From assembly GCA_964243295.1 (NCBI GenBank), contig CAXTEJ010000023.1, positions 1 through 54,465 of the forward strand: a DNA stretch of 54,465 nt, in the 5' to 3' direction. The stretch is from CAXTEJ01 sp964243295 (GTDB taxonomy: Bacteria > Actinomycetota > Actinomycetes > Actinomycetales > Angustibacteraceae). The notes under the pieces were generated by a model. That model saw nothing but the letters and a program-made list of their open reading frames with translations. It was not told the DNA's origin and ran no database searches. Position numbers and translations under genes: made by a program. Below, one piece after another: positions 1 through 8,154 of this stretch (positions within the stretch are counted from its first letter, which is position 1; each line of letters starts with the position of its first letter).

Positions 1-426
1 CAGCAGCTTGGTGCCGTTGAACTCGGTCTTGTCCGAGATCCGGGTGAGCTCCTTGGCGAGCTGGTCGGCCTCGGCCTGGATGGCCTTGACCGAGTTGCCG
101 CCGGCGGTGCCGTACGAGCCCGAGGACTGCGCCTGGACCGACAGGTCACGCATGCGCTGCAGGATCGAGGTGGTCTCGTTGAGAGCACCCTCAGCGGTCT
201 GGGCGACGTTGACACCGTCCTGCGCGTTGCGGACGGCGACCTTCAGGCCACCGACCTGGCTGCGCAGGCCCTCGGAGATCGCGAGACCGGCAGCATCGTC
301 CGCCGCGCGGTTGATGCGAAAACCGCTCGACAGCTTCTCCAGCGACTTGCTCATCTGGCCGTCCGTCACCGAGAGGTTCCGGTAGGCGTTCATCGCGGCC
401 ACGTTCTGGTTGATGCGAAGACCCAT
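1..426 (-). CDS. hag: Flagellin, N-terminal part (runs off the window)
   Basis: Encodes the first ~142 residues of flagellin, the secreted subunit of the flagellar filament; the rest lies beyond base 1. The protein begins MGLRINQNVAAMNAYRNL and shows the classic D0/D1 features: LEKLSSGFRINRAADDAAGL near residues 30-50, and NAQDGVNVAQTAEGAL near 65-80. The ATG at 426 is preceded by GGAGGAG with 8-nt spacing. The only gene before it in this orientation is the FliA-type sigma gene, and a sigma-28-type promoter lies 60-87 bases upstream. The family assignment is secure; length, glycosylation and any further flagellin copies cannot be judged. Confidence 0.95.
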   Translation of the reverse strand, partial: MGLRINQNVAAMNAYRNLSVTDGQMSKSLEKLSSGFRINRAADDAAGLAISEGLRSQVGGLKVAVRNAQDGVNVAQTAEGALNETTSILQRMRDLSVQAQSSGSYGTAGGNSVKAIQAEADQLAKELTRISDKTEFNGTKLL

Positions 427-485
427 GACTAACTCTCCTCCATGAAGTGATGTCCAGACAGCCCTTCCGTGGGCTGCTGACGACC

Positions 486-513
486 TGATCGGCTGCGACC
501 AGGAAGACCTGAG
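486..513 (-). promoter_or_regulatory. Candidate sigma-28 (FliA) promoter of flagellin
   Basis: On the minus strand CTCAGG (513-508) is followed after exactly 14 bases by GCCGATCA (493-486). The GCCGAT core matches the known FliA -10 element (GCCGATAA). The same CTCAGG-N14-GYCGAT arrangement precedes flgN, cheA and cheB in this window, so the two halves and their spacing are conserved. The -35 half differs from the enterobacterial TAAA form. Confidence 0.75.
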
Positions 514-514
514 G

Positions 515-533
515 GATCGGCGCTATGCCGATC
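515..533 (-). terminator. Inverted repeat around the fliA stop codon
   Basis: GATCGGC and GCCGATC form a perfect 7-bp stem around a 5-base loop that contains part of the sigma-factor stop codon. There is no U-tract. It could weakly terminate or stabilise the fliA transcript, or may be coincidental. Confidence 0.3.
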
Positions 534-1488
534 GGGTGGCGTGCTGCCTGACCGCCGGCTGGGCCTGTGCCGGGCGCGGCGACATGACGCCGGCGGCTGC
601 GTAGGCGGCCACCTGGGCGTAGTAGGCGGTGCGGCGGCGGGCGACGACGCCCTCGGGCCGCTGCACGGGGGTGACCTGGGCGGGGTCGAGGTGCGCGTTG
701 ATGCCGTCGCGGAGCATGACGACCGCCTCGGCCCGCAGCTGGGACACCCGGGACTCGGTGACGCCCAGCTCGGCGGCGATGTCGGCCATCGGCTTCTCCG
801 CGAGGAAGTACTGCTCGATGACGATGCGCATGCGCTCCGGCAGCGCCGACACCGCGGCCAGCAGGTAGGTGAGGCGCTCGCTCTGCATGAGCTGCTGCGA
901 GGCATCCAGGTGGTGCATCGAGGAGTCGAGGTGCTCGTCCGACGAGCCGCCCGCCTCGACGAGGTGGTCCAGCGACAGCACCACGCTGCGGTGCAGGTCG
1001 GCGCGGGTCGACCGCATCGACTCGACGTCGGTCGCGAGCTCGGCGGCCAGCTCGTGGTCGCTCGGGTAGCGGCCCAGCTCGCCCGCCATGCGGTCCTGCG
1101 CACGGTTCATCTCGCGCGCCTTGGAACGCACGCCGCGGCTGGCCCAGTCGGCGGCCCGCAGCTCGTCGGTCAGGCCGCCACGGATCCGCGTGCGGGCATA
1201 GCTGCCGAACGGCACACCGGTCGCCGGGTCGTAGGACCGGGCGGCCTTGACGAGGGCGAGCTGGCCCGCCGACACGAGGTCCTCGCGCTGGACGTGCGCG
1301 GGAAGCCGCGGCATCACCTCGTTCACGAGGTAGCCGACGACAGGCAGGTACTGCGTCACGAGCGTCCGGGCGTCGTCGGTGAGCGGCTCGTCCGCGGCGC
1401 CCCCGGTGCTGACGAAGCCGGAGGTGCTGGAGGTGCTGGGAGTGCTGGCGACGAATCCGGCAGGGCCACGTGAGGCAGTGGTGTGCAT
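523..1488 (-). CDS. fliA: FliA/WhiG-family sigma factor for flagellar and chemotaxis genes
   Basis: A 321-residue sigma-70 family protein of the flagellar (sigma-28) type. Region 2 is seen as LVSAGQLALVKAARSYDP and VPFGSYARTRIRGGLTDELR. Region 3 has AREMNRAQDRMAGELGRYPS. The region 4 helix-turn-helix is MADIAAELGVTESRVSQLRA. The ATG at 1488 is chosen for its GAGG 5-6 nt upstream; in-frame starts further up (MMAPLQ, 1536) lack support. The N-terminal ~35 residues and the C-terminal tail rich in Ala/Pro/Gln are not conserved sigma sequence. It sits between flagellin and the flgN operon, and probably recognises the CTCAGG-N14-GYCGAT motif found four times here. Assignment to WhiG rather than FliA is unlikely, given the flagellar context. 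Confidence 0.9.
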   Translation of the reverse strand: MHTTASRGPAGFVASTPSTSSTSGFVSTGGAADEPLTDDARTLVTQYLPVVGYLVNEVMPRLPAHVQREDLVSAGQLALVKAARSYDPATGVPFGSYARTRIRGGLTDELRAADWASRGVRSKAREMNRAQDRMAGELGRYPSDHELAAELATDVESMRSTRADLHRSVVLSLDHLVEAGGSSDEHLDSSMHHLDASQQLMQSERLTYLLAAVSALPERMRIVIEQYFLAEKPMADIAAELGVTESRVSQLRAEAVVMLRDGINAHLDPAQVTPVQRPEGVVARRRTAYYAQVAAYAAAGVMSPRPAQAQPAVRQHATRSA

Positions 1489-1596
1489 GACCACCTCGTC
1501 GGCCCTCGGCGCGGGCACCTGTAGCGGCGCCATCATCGTCACCCGAACGGGCGCGGGCGCCCTCGCCGACGGGCGGCGGCCATCGCGGTGACAACG

Positions 1597-1624
1597 CTCA
1601 GGTCGGGTCGGGGCGGGTCGATAG
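1597..1624 (+). promoter_or_regulatory. Candidate sigma-28 promoter of the flgN-flgK-flgL-fliW operon
   Basis: CTCAGG (1597-1602) is followed after 14 bases by GTCGATAG (1617-1624), 33 bases before the flgN start codon. Spacing is identical to the promoters of flagellin, cheA and cheB. The second base of the -10 element is T instead of C. Confidence 0.7.
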
Positions 1625-1657
1625 GCAGCTGTCCGGTACTGCTGGTGAGGAGTCGTG

Positions 1658-2140
1658 ATGGGTCTGCCCGAGGTGTCCACCGTGCTGTGGACCGAGCGCG
1701 AGCTGCTCGAGCTGCTGCTGTTCAAGCTCGAGGAGGAGCAGCTGGTGCTGGCCAGCGGCCGGTCCCGCTGGCTCGCCCACACCACCCGTGAGGTGGAGAT
1801 GGTGCTCGACCAGATCCGCAGGACCGAGCTGCTGCGCGCCGTCGCCGTCGACGAGCTCGCGGCCGAGCTCGGCCTGCCCGCGGGCCCGAGCCTGACCGCC
1901 CTGTCGCAGGCGGCCCCGCCGCCGTGGGACGACATGCTGCTCGACCACCGGCGCGCGTTCTTGTCGCTCACCGACGAGATCAGCGACCTGTCCCGCACCA
2001 ACCGCGAGCTGATCGGCACGGCGGCACGCAGCAGCCGCGAGGCCCTCATGGGCCTGACCGGTGACACCGAAGAGACCTATTCACCAGATGGCACGAAGCG
2101 CCGCAGCACCCGCGCACGCGTCCTCGACCGAGCACTGTGA
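1658..2140 (+). CDS. flgN: FlgN-type chaperone for hook-associated proteins
   Basis: A 160-residue, mostly helical protein immediately upstream of flgK, where FlgN-family export chaperones are found. It has long Leu/Glu-rich helices (ELLELLLFKLEEEQLVLASG, residues ~14-33) and a second helical stretch around residues 95-130. FlgN keeps FlgK and FlgL soluble and delivers them to the flagellar export apparatus. The ATG at 1658 has GAGGAG 5 nt upstream; a GTG one codon earlier (1655) is also possible. FlgN proteins have little sequence identity, so the call rests on size, helical character and operon position. It is first in an operon with 7 bases before flgK. Confidence 0.75.
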   Translation: MGLPEVSTVLWTERELLELLLFKLEEEQLVLASGRSRWLAHTTREVEMVLDQIRRTELLRAVAVDELAAELGLPAGPSLTALSQAAPPPWDDMLLDHRRAFLSLTDEISDLSRTNRELIGTAARSSREALMGLTGDTEETYSPDGTKRRSTRARVLDRAL

Positions 2141-2147
2141 GGCTGTC

Positions 2148-3548
2148 ATGAGCAGTACGTTCGTCGGGTTGAGCACGGCGCTCAACGCCCTGATGTCACA
2201 GCGGGCGGCGCTGACCGTCACCGGTCAGAACATCGCCAACGTGAACACCGTCGGCTACACCCGCCAGCGCGCCGAGCTGGCGGCCATCGGGCCGGTCAGC
2301 GGTGCGGGCATGAACAGCGGCACGGTGATCGACCAGGTCGGCAGCGGCGTGACGGTCACGGGGTTCACGCGCCTGGCTGACGACTTCGTCGACGCCCGCC
2401 AGCGCGACGCCCGTGCCGGCCTCGAGCAGACCGCCGCGCAGAACACGGCGCTGACCCAGGTCGAGACCACGATCAACGAGCCGTCGACGACCGGAGTGGC
2501 CGCCAGCCTGACCGCGTTCTGGAGCACCTGGCACGGCGTCGCGAGCGACCCGACCAGCAACACCGCCCGCCAGACGCTGGTGAGCAGCGGGTCGGCCCTG
2601 GTCAACCTGCTGCAGACCGGCCACCGCTCGCTGGAGTCGGCCCACACCGCGGCGCGCACCCAGCTGGACGCGCTGACCTCCGAGGCCAACACCGCCGCGG
2701 CCTCGGTCGCCGAGCTGAACCGCCAGATCCGGCTCGCCAACGCGACCGGCACCGCGTCCAACGAGCTGCTCGACCAGCGCGACCAGCAGGCGCTGGCGCT
2801 GGCGTCCCTCACCGGCGCGACGAGCAGCCCACGGGCCGACGGCACGATCGACGTCACGCTGTCGGGCGTCAAGCTGGTCGACGGCCTGACCGCCGGCCGG
2901 CTGACCGCGACCGGCGGTCGCAGCCTGGGCGACGCGGGCAGTCTCGCGGTGTCCATCACCGCCGGCACCCCGCCGGTGACCACGCCCGCCACCATCGCCT
3001 CCGGCAAGATGGGCGGCACGATCGACGCCCTGACGCGCATCTACCCCGACGCCTCCGCGGGATACGAGGACGTCGCGGCCACCCTGGTCAAGGACGTCAA
3101 CGACCTGCAGGCCCAGGCGCAGAACGTCAAGGGCGACCCCGCTCCCCCCTTCTTCAGCGGTACGTCGATCGCGACGCTCGCGGTCTCGACGACGGCCGAG
3201 CGGGTGGGCACCGGGGCGCGGACGGGATCGGCGTCCACCAACAACTCCATGGCCGACGCCACCGCGCAGCTGGCGCTGTCGACCACGGGCGCGGACTCGC
3301 GGTGGAGCGCTCTCGCGGCCACCACCGGCATCAAGGTGCGCTCGAGCACGAACGCGCTCGAGGTCCAGACGATCATCGGCAGCCAGGCCGACGCCGCGCG
3401 CTCGTCGCAGTCGGGCGTGAGCCTCGACGAGGAGATGGCCAACATGCTCACCTTCCAGCGAGGCTACGAGGGGGCGGCACGCGTGCTGACCGCCGTCGAC
3501 TCCATGCTCGACACCCTGATCAACCGCACCGGCCTGGTCGGGCGGTGA
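2148..3548 (+). CDS. flgK: Flagellar hook-associated protein 1 (hook-filament junction)
   Basis: A 466-residue FlgK that joins the hook to the filament. The N-terminus has the axial-protein signature (TGQNIANVNTVGYTRQRAEL, residues ~28-47). The C-terminus has the conserved coiled-coil end: SGVSLDEEMANMLTFQRGYE and AARVLTAVDSMLDTLI. The middle is Ala/Thr/Ser-rich, as usual for the exposed domains. Start ATG at 2148 follows GAGG by 5 nt. It overlaps the flgL GTG option at 3545, and both are probably served by the FlgN homologue upstream. Its length is slightly below that of enterobacterial FlgK. Confidence 0.95.
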   Translation: MSSTFVGLSTALNALMSQRAALTVTGQNIANVNTVGYTRQRAELAAIGPVSGAGMNSGTVIDQVGSGVTVTGFTRLADDFVDARQRDARAGLEQTAAQNTALTQVETTINEPSTTGVAASLTAFWSTWHGVASDPTSNTARQTLVSSGSALVNLLQTGHRSLESAHTAARTQLDALTSEANTAAASVAELNRQIRLANATGTASNELLDQRDQQALALASLTGATSSPRADGTIDVTLSGVKLVDGLTAGRLTATGGRSLGDAGSLAVSITAGTPPVTTPATIASGKMGGTIDALTRIYPDASAGYEDVAATLVKDVNDLQAQAQNVKGDPAPPFFSGTSIATLAVSTTAERVGTGARTGSASTNNSMADATAQLALSTTGADSRWSALAATTGIKVRSSTNALEVQTIIGSQADAARSSQSGVSLDEEMANMLTFQRGYEGAARVLTAVDSMLDTLINRTGLVGR

Positions 3549-3553
3549 CGGGG

Positions 3554-4441
3554 ATGCGCATCACGCAGGCCAACATCACCGCGAGCACCCTGTCCAACAT
3601 CCAGTCCAGCCTCGCGCGCACCGCCAGGCTGCAGGAGCAGATGAGCAGCGGCAAGCAGCTCAACCGCGCCTCGGACTCCCCCAGCGACACCGTCACCTCG
3701 CTGGCCCTGCGCGGCGAGATCGGTGCCAACGAGCGCTTCTCCAAGAACGCCGCCGACGCAGCGGCGTGGCTGAGAGACGTCGAGGCCGTCGTGACGAGCA
3801 CCCAGGACGTGCTGACCCGTGTCCGCGAGCTCACCGTGGCCGCGGCCTCGAGCGGCAGCAAGGACCCGCAGGCGCGCGCCGCCATCGCCACCGAGGTCGC
3901 CAGCCTTCGCGGCGAGCTGCTGGCGCAGGCGAACACCTCCTACGCGGGGCGGCCCATCTTCGGCGGTGCGACCGCGGGGCCGAAGGCCTTCGACAGCACC
4001 GGCGCGTACGTCGGCGGCACCGGCGCCGACCGCACGGTCGACCGGCGGCTCGACGCGACCACCGTGATGGAGGTCGGGGCCAGCGGGCAGGACCTCTACG
4101 GAGAGGGCGCCGACTCCGCCTTCGCGCTGCTCGACGACATCGCGGCGCACGCGACCGGAGACCCCGCTGCGCTGCAGGCGGACCTGTCCCGCCTCGACGC
4201 CCGGCTCAAGGCGGTGTCGCAGGTGCACACCGACGTCGGCGTGCGCACCAACCGCGCCGAGAGCTCGATGACCCGCGCCGAATACCGGGTCCAGGACCTC
4301 AACGGCACGCTGTCGGCCGTCGAGGACATCGACCTGCCGAAGACTATCCTCGAGCTGAAGGCTCAGGAGGTGACGCACCAGGCGGCGCTGTCCGCGGCCG
4401 CGAAGGTGCTCTCCCCCACCCTGATGGACTTCCTGAGATGA
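3554..4441 (+). CDS. flgL: Flagellar hook-associated protein 3
   Basis: A 295-residue flagellin-like protein starting MRITQANITASTLSNIQSSL, followed by QMSSGKQLNRASDSPSDT (residues ~30-47), the flagellin N-domain signature in its FlgL form. It ends with a short flagellin C-domain (NGTLSAVEDIDLPKTILELK). FlgL is the second hook-filament junction protein. Two starts are possible: GTG 3545, which overlaps the flgK stop as GTGA, and ATG 3554, taken here because FlgL proteins begin MRIT. The stop overlaps the fliW start as ATGA, so translation is likely coupled. Confidence 0.92.
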   Translation: MRITQANITASTLSNIQSSLARTARLQEQMSSGKQLNRASDSPSDTVTSLALRGEIGANERFSKNAADAAAWLRDVEAVVTSTQDVLTRVRELTVAAASSGSKDPQARAAIATEVASLRGELLAQANTSYAGRPIFGGATAGPKAFDSTGAYVGGTGADRTVDRRLDATTVMEVGASGQDLYGEGADSAFALLDDIAAHATGDPAALQADLSRLDARLKAVSQVHTDVGVRTNRAESSMTRAEYRVQDLNGTLSAVEDIDLPKTILELKAQEVTHQAALSAAAKVLSPTLMDFLR

Positions 4442-4857
4442 GCCTGCCGCTGATGACGAGCCCCACCCCCGTCGACGCCGTCCACGACCCCGAGCTGAGC
4501 TTCGTCAGCGAGATGCCGGGCCTGCCGGCCATGTCGCGCTGCGGGCTCGTGCGCCTCGACGACGCCGGCGCCCTGTTCCGGCTGCAGTCGCTGATCGACC
4601 CGGCGATGCGCCTGCTGGTCGCCGCCTCGCCGGCGTTCTTCCCCGAGTACGCGCCGCAGATCGACGACGACAGCGCCTCCGGCATCGGCCTGACCGCGGC
4701 CGAGGACGCCATCGTGCTCGTCGTCGTGACCGCCGGGGCGACGGCCACCGAGGCCACCGCCAACTTGCTCGCGCCGATCGTCGTCAACACCGCGACGCTG
4801 CGGGCCGTGCAGGTGCTGCAGCAGGACCAGCCGCTGCGGGCACCGCTCGTCGCCTGA
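4438..4857 (+). CDS. fliW: Flagellar assembly factor FliW
   Basis: A 139-residue FliW. In Bacillus and relatives FliW binds flagellin and antagonises the translational repressor CsrA. Visible family features are FVSEMPGLP near residue 21, FRLQSLIDPAMRLLVAAS near 42-59, and the conserved LLAPIVVNTATLRAVQVLQQ near residues 110-129. The start overlaps the flgL stop (ATGA). No csrA is found next to it or elsewhere in the window, although the two are often adjacent, so its usual partner must be elsewhere or absent. A very strong hairpin follows the stop. Confidence 0.9.
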   Translation: MSLPLMTSPTPVDAVHDPELSFVSEMPGLPAMSRCGLVRLDDAGALFRLQSLIDPAMRLLVAASPAFFPEYAPQIDDDSASGIGLTAAEDAIVLVVVTAGATATEATANLLAPIVVNTATLRAVQVLQQDQPLRAPLVA

Positions 4858-4862
4858 CTGCG

Positions 4863-4914
4863 GCGCACGACAACGGGCGCTGACCGCACGCGGTCAGCGC
4901 CCGTTGTCGTGCGC
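4863..4914. terminator. Perfect 24-bp hairpin, bidirectional terminator
   Basis: Bases 4863-4886 are exactly complementary to 4891-4914 with a 4-base loop (CACG). It lies 5 bases after the fliW stop and 12 bases after the end of the opposite-strand gene at 4927-5199, so it can end both transcripts. It lacks a U-tract, as is common in actinomycetes. Confidence 0.85.
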
Positions 4915-4926
4915 CCGGCTGGGCCG

Positions 4927-5199
4927 TCAGCGGCCCTCGATGTCGCGCTGCAGCGCGGCGAGCTTGGCGGGGTTGGTCGAGCGCAGGTGGGCGCGCCAGG
5001 TCGACAGCTGCAGGCTCTGCCGCAGCGCGAGCCGTGCCGTGCCGAGACGGGTGGCGGCGCTGGTGGCCGTCGCCCCCTGCTTGCCCTTGTCGAGCCTGGA
5101 CATCAGCGCCTCCGCCGACGCCACCTCGGCCCGGGCCGCTCGCTCGGCCTCCCTGCGCGCCAGCTCCCACTGCCGCTGCGACGACTGACGGTCGACCAC
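4927..5199 (-). CDS. Small charged helical protein of unknown function
   Basis: A 90-residue protein I do not recognise. It is predicted almost entirely helical and strongly charged (QWELARREAERAARAEVASA, residues ~11-30), with a basic second half. No signal peptide, membrane segment or cysteine is seen. GTG at 5199 follows AAGGG. It is transcribed toward the fliW operon and shares the terminator hairpin. Its start is ~110 bases from the cheA promoter on the other strand, so it sits in the flagellar locus. A flagellar export or chaperone role can be imagined but nothing shows it. An alternative overlapping frame is less protein-like. Confidence 0.55.
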   Translation of the reverse strand: MVDRQSSQRQWELARREAERAARAEVASAEALMSRLDKGKQGATATSAATRLGTARLALRQSLQLSTWRAHLRSTNPAKLAALQRDIEGR

Positions 5200-5312
5200 G
5201 CTGCGCCCTTCTCCCTTGCGTCGCGCCGGCTGCCGACGCAGCCAGTGCGGTGGCCGCTGCGACCACCACGCCGAACATCATGGCAGCGCCGAGACTCGAT
5301 GCACGACCACGA

Positions 5313-5340
5313 CTCAGGTCGACGCCGACCACGCCGATAG
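5313..5340 (+). promoter_or_regulatory. Candidate sigma-28 promoter of cheA-cheW
   Basis: CTCAGG (5313-5318), 14 bases, then GCCGATAG (5333-5340). It is the best match of the four sites to the FliA -10 element, together with the one before cheB. It lies 37 bases upstream of the cheA start codon. Confidence 0.75.
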
Positions 5341-5377
5341 TCCCTCTGACAGCGCAGTGAACACCATCGGAGGCGTC

Positions 5378-7732
5378 GTGATCGAGGCGGACGAGATCGT
5401 CCAGGAGTTCCTGGTCGAGAGCTACGAGAACCTGGACCAGCTCGACCAGGACCTCGTCCAGCTGGAGCGTGAGCCGCAGTCGCGAGACCTGCTGGCGAGC
5501 ATCTTCCGAACCATCCACACCATCAAGGGCACCAGCGGCTTCCTCGCGTTCGGCAAGCTGGAGGCGCTGACGCACGTCGGCGAGAACCTGCTCGCCCGGC
5601 TGCGTGACGGGAAGTTCGTCATGACCCCGGCCATCGCCGACGCGATGCTCGCCATGGTGGACGGCGTCCGCGCGCTCCTCGCGTCCATCGAGGCCGACGG
5701 CACCGAGGGCACCGTCGAGGTCGGCGAGGTCGTCCGTCACATCCAGACGCTGCTCGACAGCCAGCAGCCGGCCGTCGCCGCGCCTGCGGCCGCACCCGCC
5801 GCACCGGTCGCCGTGACCACCCCCGCTCCCGTCGTTGCCACCGCGCCCGTCGCCTCGCCCGCACCCGTCGTCGAGGTCGCCGCCGTCGTCGAGGTCGCCG
5901 CCGTCGTCGATGCCACCCCCGTCGTCGAGGCCGCTGCTGTCGTCGCGGCACCTGCTGTCGTCGAGGCCACGCCCGCCGTGGAGCCCGGCGACGCGCCCGA
6001 GCCCGCCGCCCGCCGCGCGATCGCGGACTCCTCGATCCGCGTCGACGTCGACCTGCTCGACTCACTCATGCGCCAGGTCGGCGAGCTGGTGCTCAACCGC
6101 AACCAGATCATGCGGCAGGCGAGCATGCTGGACGACCTCGAGCTCATGCGCGCCTGCCAGCGCCTGAACCTGATCTCCAGCGAGCTGCAGGAGGGCGTCA
6201 TGCGCACCCGCATGCAGCCCATCGACCACGTGTGGTCGAAGATGCCGCGCGTCGTCCGCGACCTGGGCGCGGCCTGCGGCAAGCAGGTGCGCCTGGAGAT
6301 GGTCGGCCGCGAGACCGAGCTCGACCGCACCCTGCTGGAGGCCGTCAAGGACCCGCTGACCCACCTGGTGCGCAACGCGATCGACCACGGCGTCGAGCTT
6401 GCCGCCGACCGCGTCGCCGCGGGCAAGCCGGCAGAGGGCACCCTCACCCTGAAGGCGTTCCACGCCAGCGGCCAGGTCGTCGTGGAGGTCACCGACGACG
6501 GCGCCGGCATGGACCCCGAGCGCATCCGCCGCAAGGCCCTCGAGAAGGGGCTGCGCCGCGAGAGCGAGCTCGACCAGATGAGCGCCACCGAGGTGCTGCA
6601 GCTCGTCTTCACCCCCGGCTTCTCCACCGCCGCCGCCGTCACCAACGTGTCGGGCCGCGGCGTCGGCATGGACGTCGTCAAGACCAACATCGAGGCCATC
6701 GGCGGGGCCATCGAGCTCGAGTCGACCTTCGGCCGCGGCAGCACCTGCCGGCTGCGGATCCCGCTGACCCTCGCCATCGTCGCCACGCTGACGATCGGCT
6801 GCGGCGGCGACCGCTATGCCATCCCGCAGGTCAGCCTGCAGGAGCTGGTGACCCTCGACCCCGAGCGCGCGACCACCGAGATCGAGGAGGTCGCGGGCGC
6901 GGAGGTCTACCGGCTGCGGGGCACGCTGCTCCCCCTCGTCCGGCTCTGCGACGTGCTGCACGTCGAGTCCGAGCGACAGGACGGCCAGGTCGTGATCGCC
7001 GTCTTGCAGGCCGAGGGCCGGCGGTTCGGCCTCGTGGTCGACCGCGTCCTCGACACCGAGGAGATCGTGGTCAAGCCGCTGTCGACCAACCTCAAGGCGA
7101 TCGGCGCCTACTCGGGCGCCACCATCCTCGGGGACGGCCAGGTGGCGCTCATCCTCGACGTCCAGGCCCTCGCGCGCGGCGCGCTGCGGCCGGACGCAGT
7201 CGAGCGGGCCAACGCCGCGGCCGAGCACGCCGCGGCCACCGACTCCGACGCCGAGCGGTTCCTGCTCGCCGGCATCGGCGAGGGCCGCGAGGTCGCGATC
7301 CCGCTGTCGATGGTCACGCGCCTGGAACAGATCCCGGTGGCGCGGCTGGAGCGCGTGGGCTCGCGCGAGGTCCTGCAGTACCGCGGCGCGATCCTGCCGC
7401 TGCTGCGCCTGGACCAGCACCTGCGCGGCGGCTACGCCGACCAGCGTGAGCACCTGCTGCTCGTGGTCTACACCAGTGGTGGGCGCAGCGTCGGGATCGT
7501 CGTCGACGAGGTCCGCGACATCGTGGACGGCGGGGAGTCCCGCAGCGACATCGACGACCACGGCCTGCTGGGCTCGGCGGTCATCCGCGACCGCGTCGTG
7601 GAGCTGCTCGACGTGCGTTCGGCCATCGAGGCCGCCGACCCGCACTTCTTCGCCGACGACACCTCCCACTACTCCACCGCCTACCCCACCGACTACTCCA
7701 CCGACTACTCCAAGGCAGGGGCGACGGCATGA
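5378..7732 (+). CDS. cheA: Chemotaxis histidine kinase CheA with two C-terminal CheW-like domains
   Basis: A 784-residue CheA that autophosphorylates and passes phosphate to CheY and CheB. The P1 Hpt domain carries His47 in IHTIKGTSGFL. A ~110-residue Ala/Val/Pro linker replaces the P2 domain. P3 follows from ~residue 215. The P4 ATPase shows NAIDHG (N box), VTDDGAGMDP (G1) and GRGVGMDVVK (G2). The P5 CheW-like domain (residues ~465-605) is followed by a second CheW-like domain (residues ~625-755, ending ELLDVRSAIEAADP) and a Tyr/Ser/Thr-rich tail. GTG at 5378 has GGAGG 5 nt upstream. The stop overlaps cheW (ATGA). Tandem CheW-like domains and the missing P2 are unusual relative to E. coli CheA. 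Confidence 0.95.
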   Translation: MIEADEIVQEFLVESYENLDQLDQDLVQLEREPQSRDLLASIFRTIHTIKGTSGFLAFGKLEALTHVGENLLARLRDGKFVMTPAIADAMLAMVDGVRALLASIEADGTEGTVEVGEVVRHIQTLLDSQQPAVAAPAAAPAAPVAVTTPAPVVATAPVASPAPVVEVAAVVEVAAVVDATPVVEAAAVVAAPAVVEATPAVEPGDAPEPAARRAIADSSIRVDVDLLDSLMRQVGELVLNRNQIMRQASMLDDLELMRACQRLNLISSELQEGVMRTRMQPIDHVWSKMPRVVRDLGAACGKQVRLEMVGRETELDRTLLEAVKDPLTHLVRNAIDHGVELAADRVAAGKPAEGTLTLKAFHASGQVVVEVTDDGAGMDPERIRRKALEKGLRRESELDQMSATEVLQLVFTPGFSTAAAVTNVSGRGVGMDVVKTNIEAIGGAIELESTFGRGSTCRLRIPLTLAIVATLTIGCGGDRYAIPQVSLQELVTLDPERATTEIEEVAGAEVYRLRGTLLPLVRLCDVLHVESERQDGQVVIAVLQAEGRRFGLVVDRVLDTEEIVVKPLSTNLKAIGAYSGATILGDGQVALILDVQALARGALRPDAVERANAAAEHAAATDSDAERFLLAGIGEGREVAIPLSMVTRLEQIPVARLERVGSREVLQYRGAILPLLRLDQHLRGGYADQREHLLLVVYTSGGRSVGIVVDEVRDIVDGGESRSDIDDHGLLGSAVIRDRVVELLDVRSAIEAADPHFFADDTSHYSTAYPTDYSTDYSKAGATA
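5867..5902 (+). repeat. Tandem 18-bp repeat in the CheA linker
   Basis: Two exact 18-base copies (5867-5884 and 5885-5902) encode VVEVAA twice, followed by degenerate copies (VVDATP, VVEAAA, VVEATP). The repeat lies inside the Ala/Val linker between P1 and P3 and is likely prone to length change. Confidence 0.85.
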
Positions 7733-8154
7733 GCATCCGCATGGCGACCTTCACGCTGTCCGGCCACACCTACGGCATCGACGTCGACCACGTGCAGGAG
7801 GTCCTGCGCTCGCAGGCCCGCACCCGGGTGCCGCTCGCGCCGGCCGCCGTCGCCGGCCTGGTGAACCTGCGGGGGCAGGTGCTCACCGCGATCGACCTGC
7901 GCGAGCAGCTGCACCTGCCGCCGCGGCCGGCGGGCGAGGAGCCCATGGTCGTCGTCATCCGCGTGGCCGGTGAGCCGATCAGCCTCCTGGTCGACTCGAT
8001 AGGCGACGTCGTCGACGTCGAGCCGTCCACGTTCGAGGCACCGCCGGACACCCTGGACGACGCCAGCCGCGAGCTCGTCCTCGGCGCCTACAAGCTTCCC
8101 GGCCGGCTGCTGCTCGCGCTCGACCCCGAGCGCGCCGTCGCCGTGACGGCCTGA
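7729..8154 (+). CDS. cheW: Chemotaxis adaptor protein CheW
   Basis: A 141-residue single-domain CheW that couples chemoreceptors to CheA. Family features are FTLSGHTYGIDVDHVQEVLR near the N-terminus, VAGLVNLRGQVLTAIDLRE at ~residues 41-59, and LLVDSIGDVVDVE near 85-97. It overlaps the cheA stop by 4 bases, so the two products are probably made in a fixed ratio. No chemoreceptor gene is present in the window. Confidence 0.93.
   Translation: MSIRMATFTLSGHTYGIDVDHVQEVLRSQARTRVPLAPAAVAGLVNLRGQVLTAIDLREQLHLPPRPAGEEPMVVVIRVAGEPISLLVDSIGDVVDVEPSTFEAPPDTLDDASRELVLGAYKLPGRLLLALDPERAVAVTA

Noticed and set aside
4784..5740. 318-codon minus-strand frame over the cheA start region
   Set aside because: It overlaps the cheA coding region and the 24-bp terminator. 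Only the shorter frame at 4927-5199 has plausible protein-like content, although MMFGVVVAAATALAASAAG in the longer frame briefly resembles a membrane segment.
5867..5990. Repeats in the CheA linker as a possible CRISPR-like or mobile repeat
   Set aside because: They are in frame, encode VVEVAA-type linker units and show no spacers.
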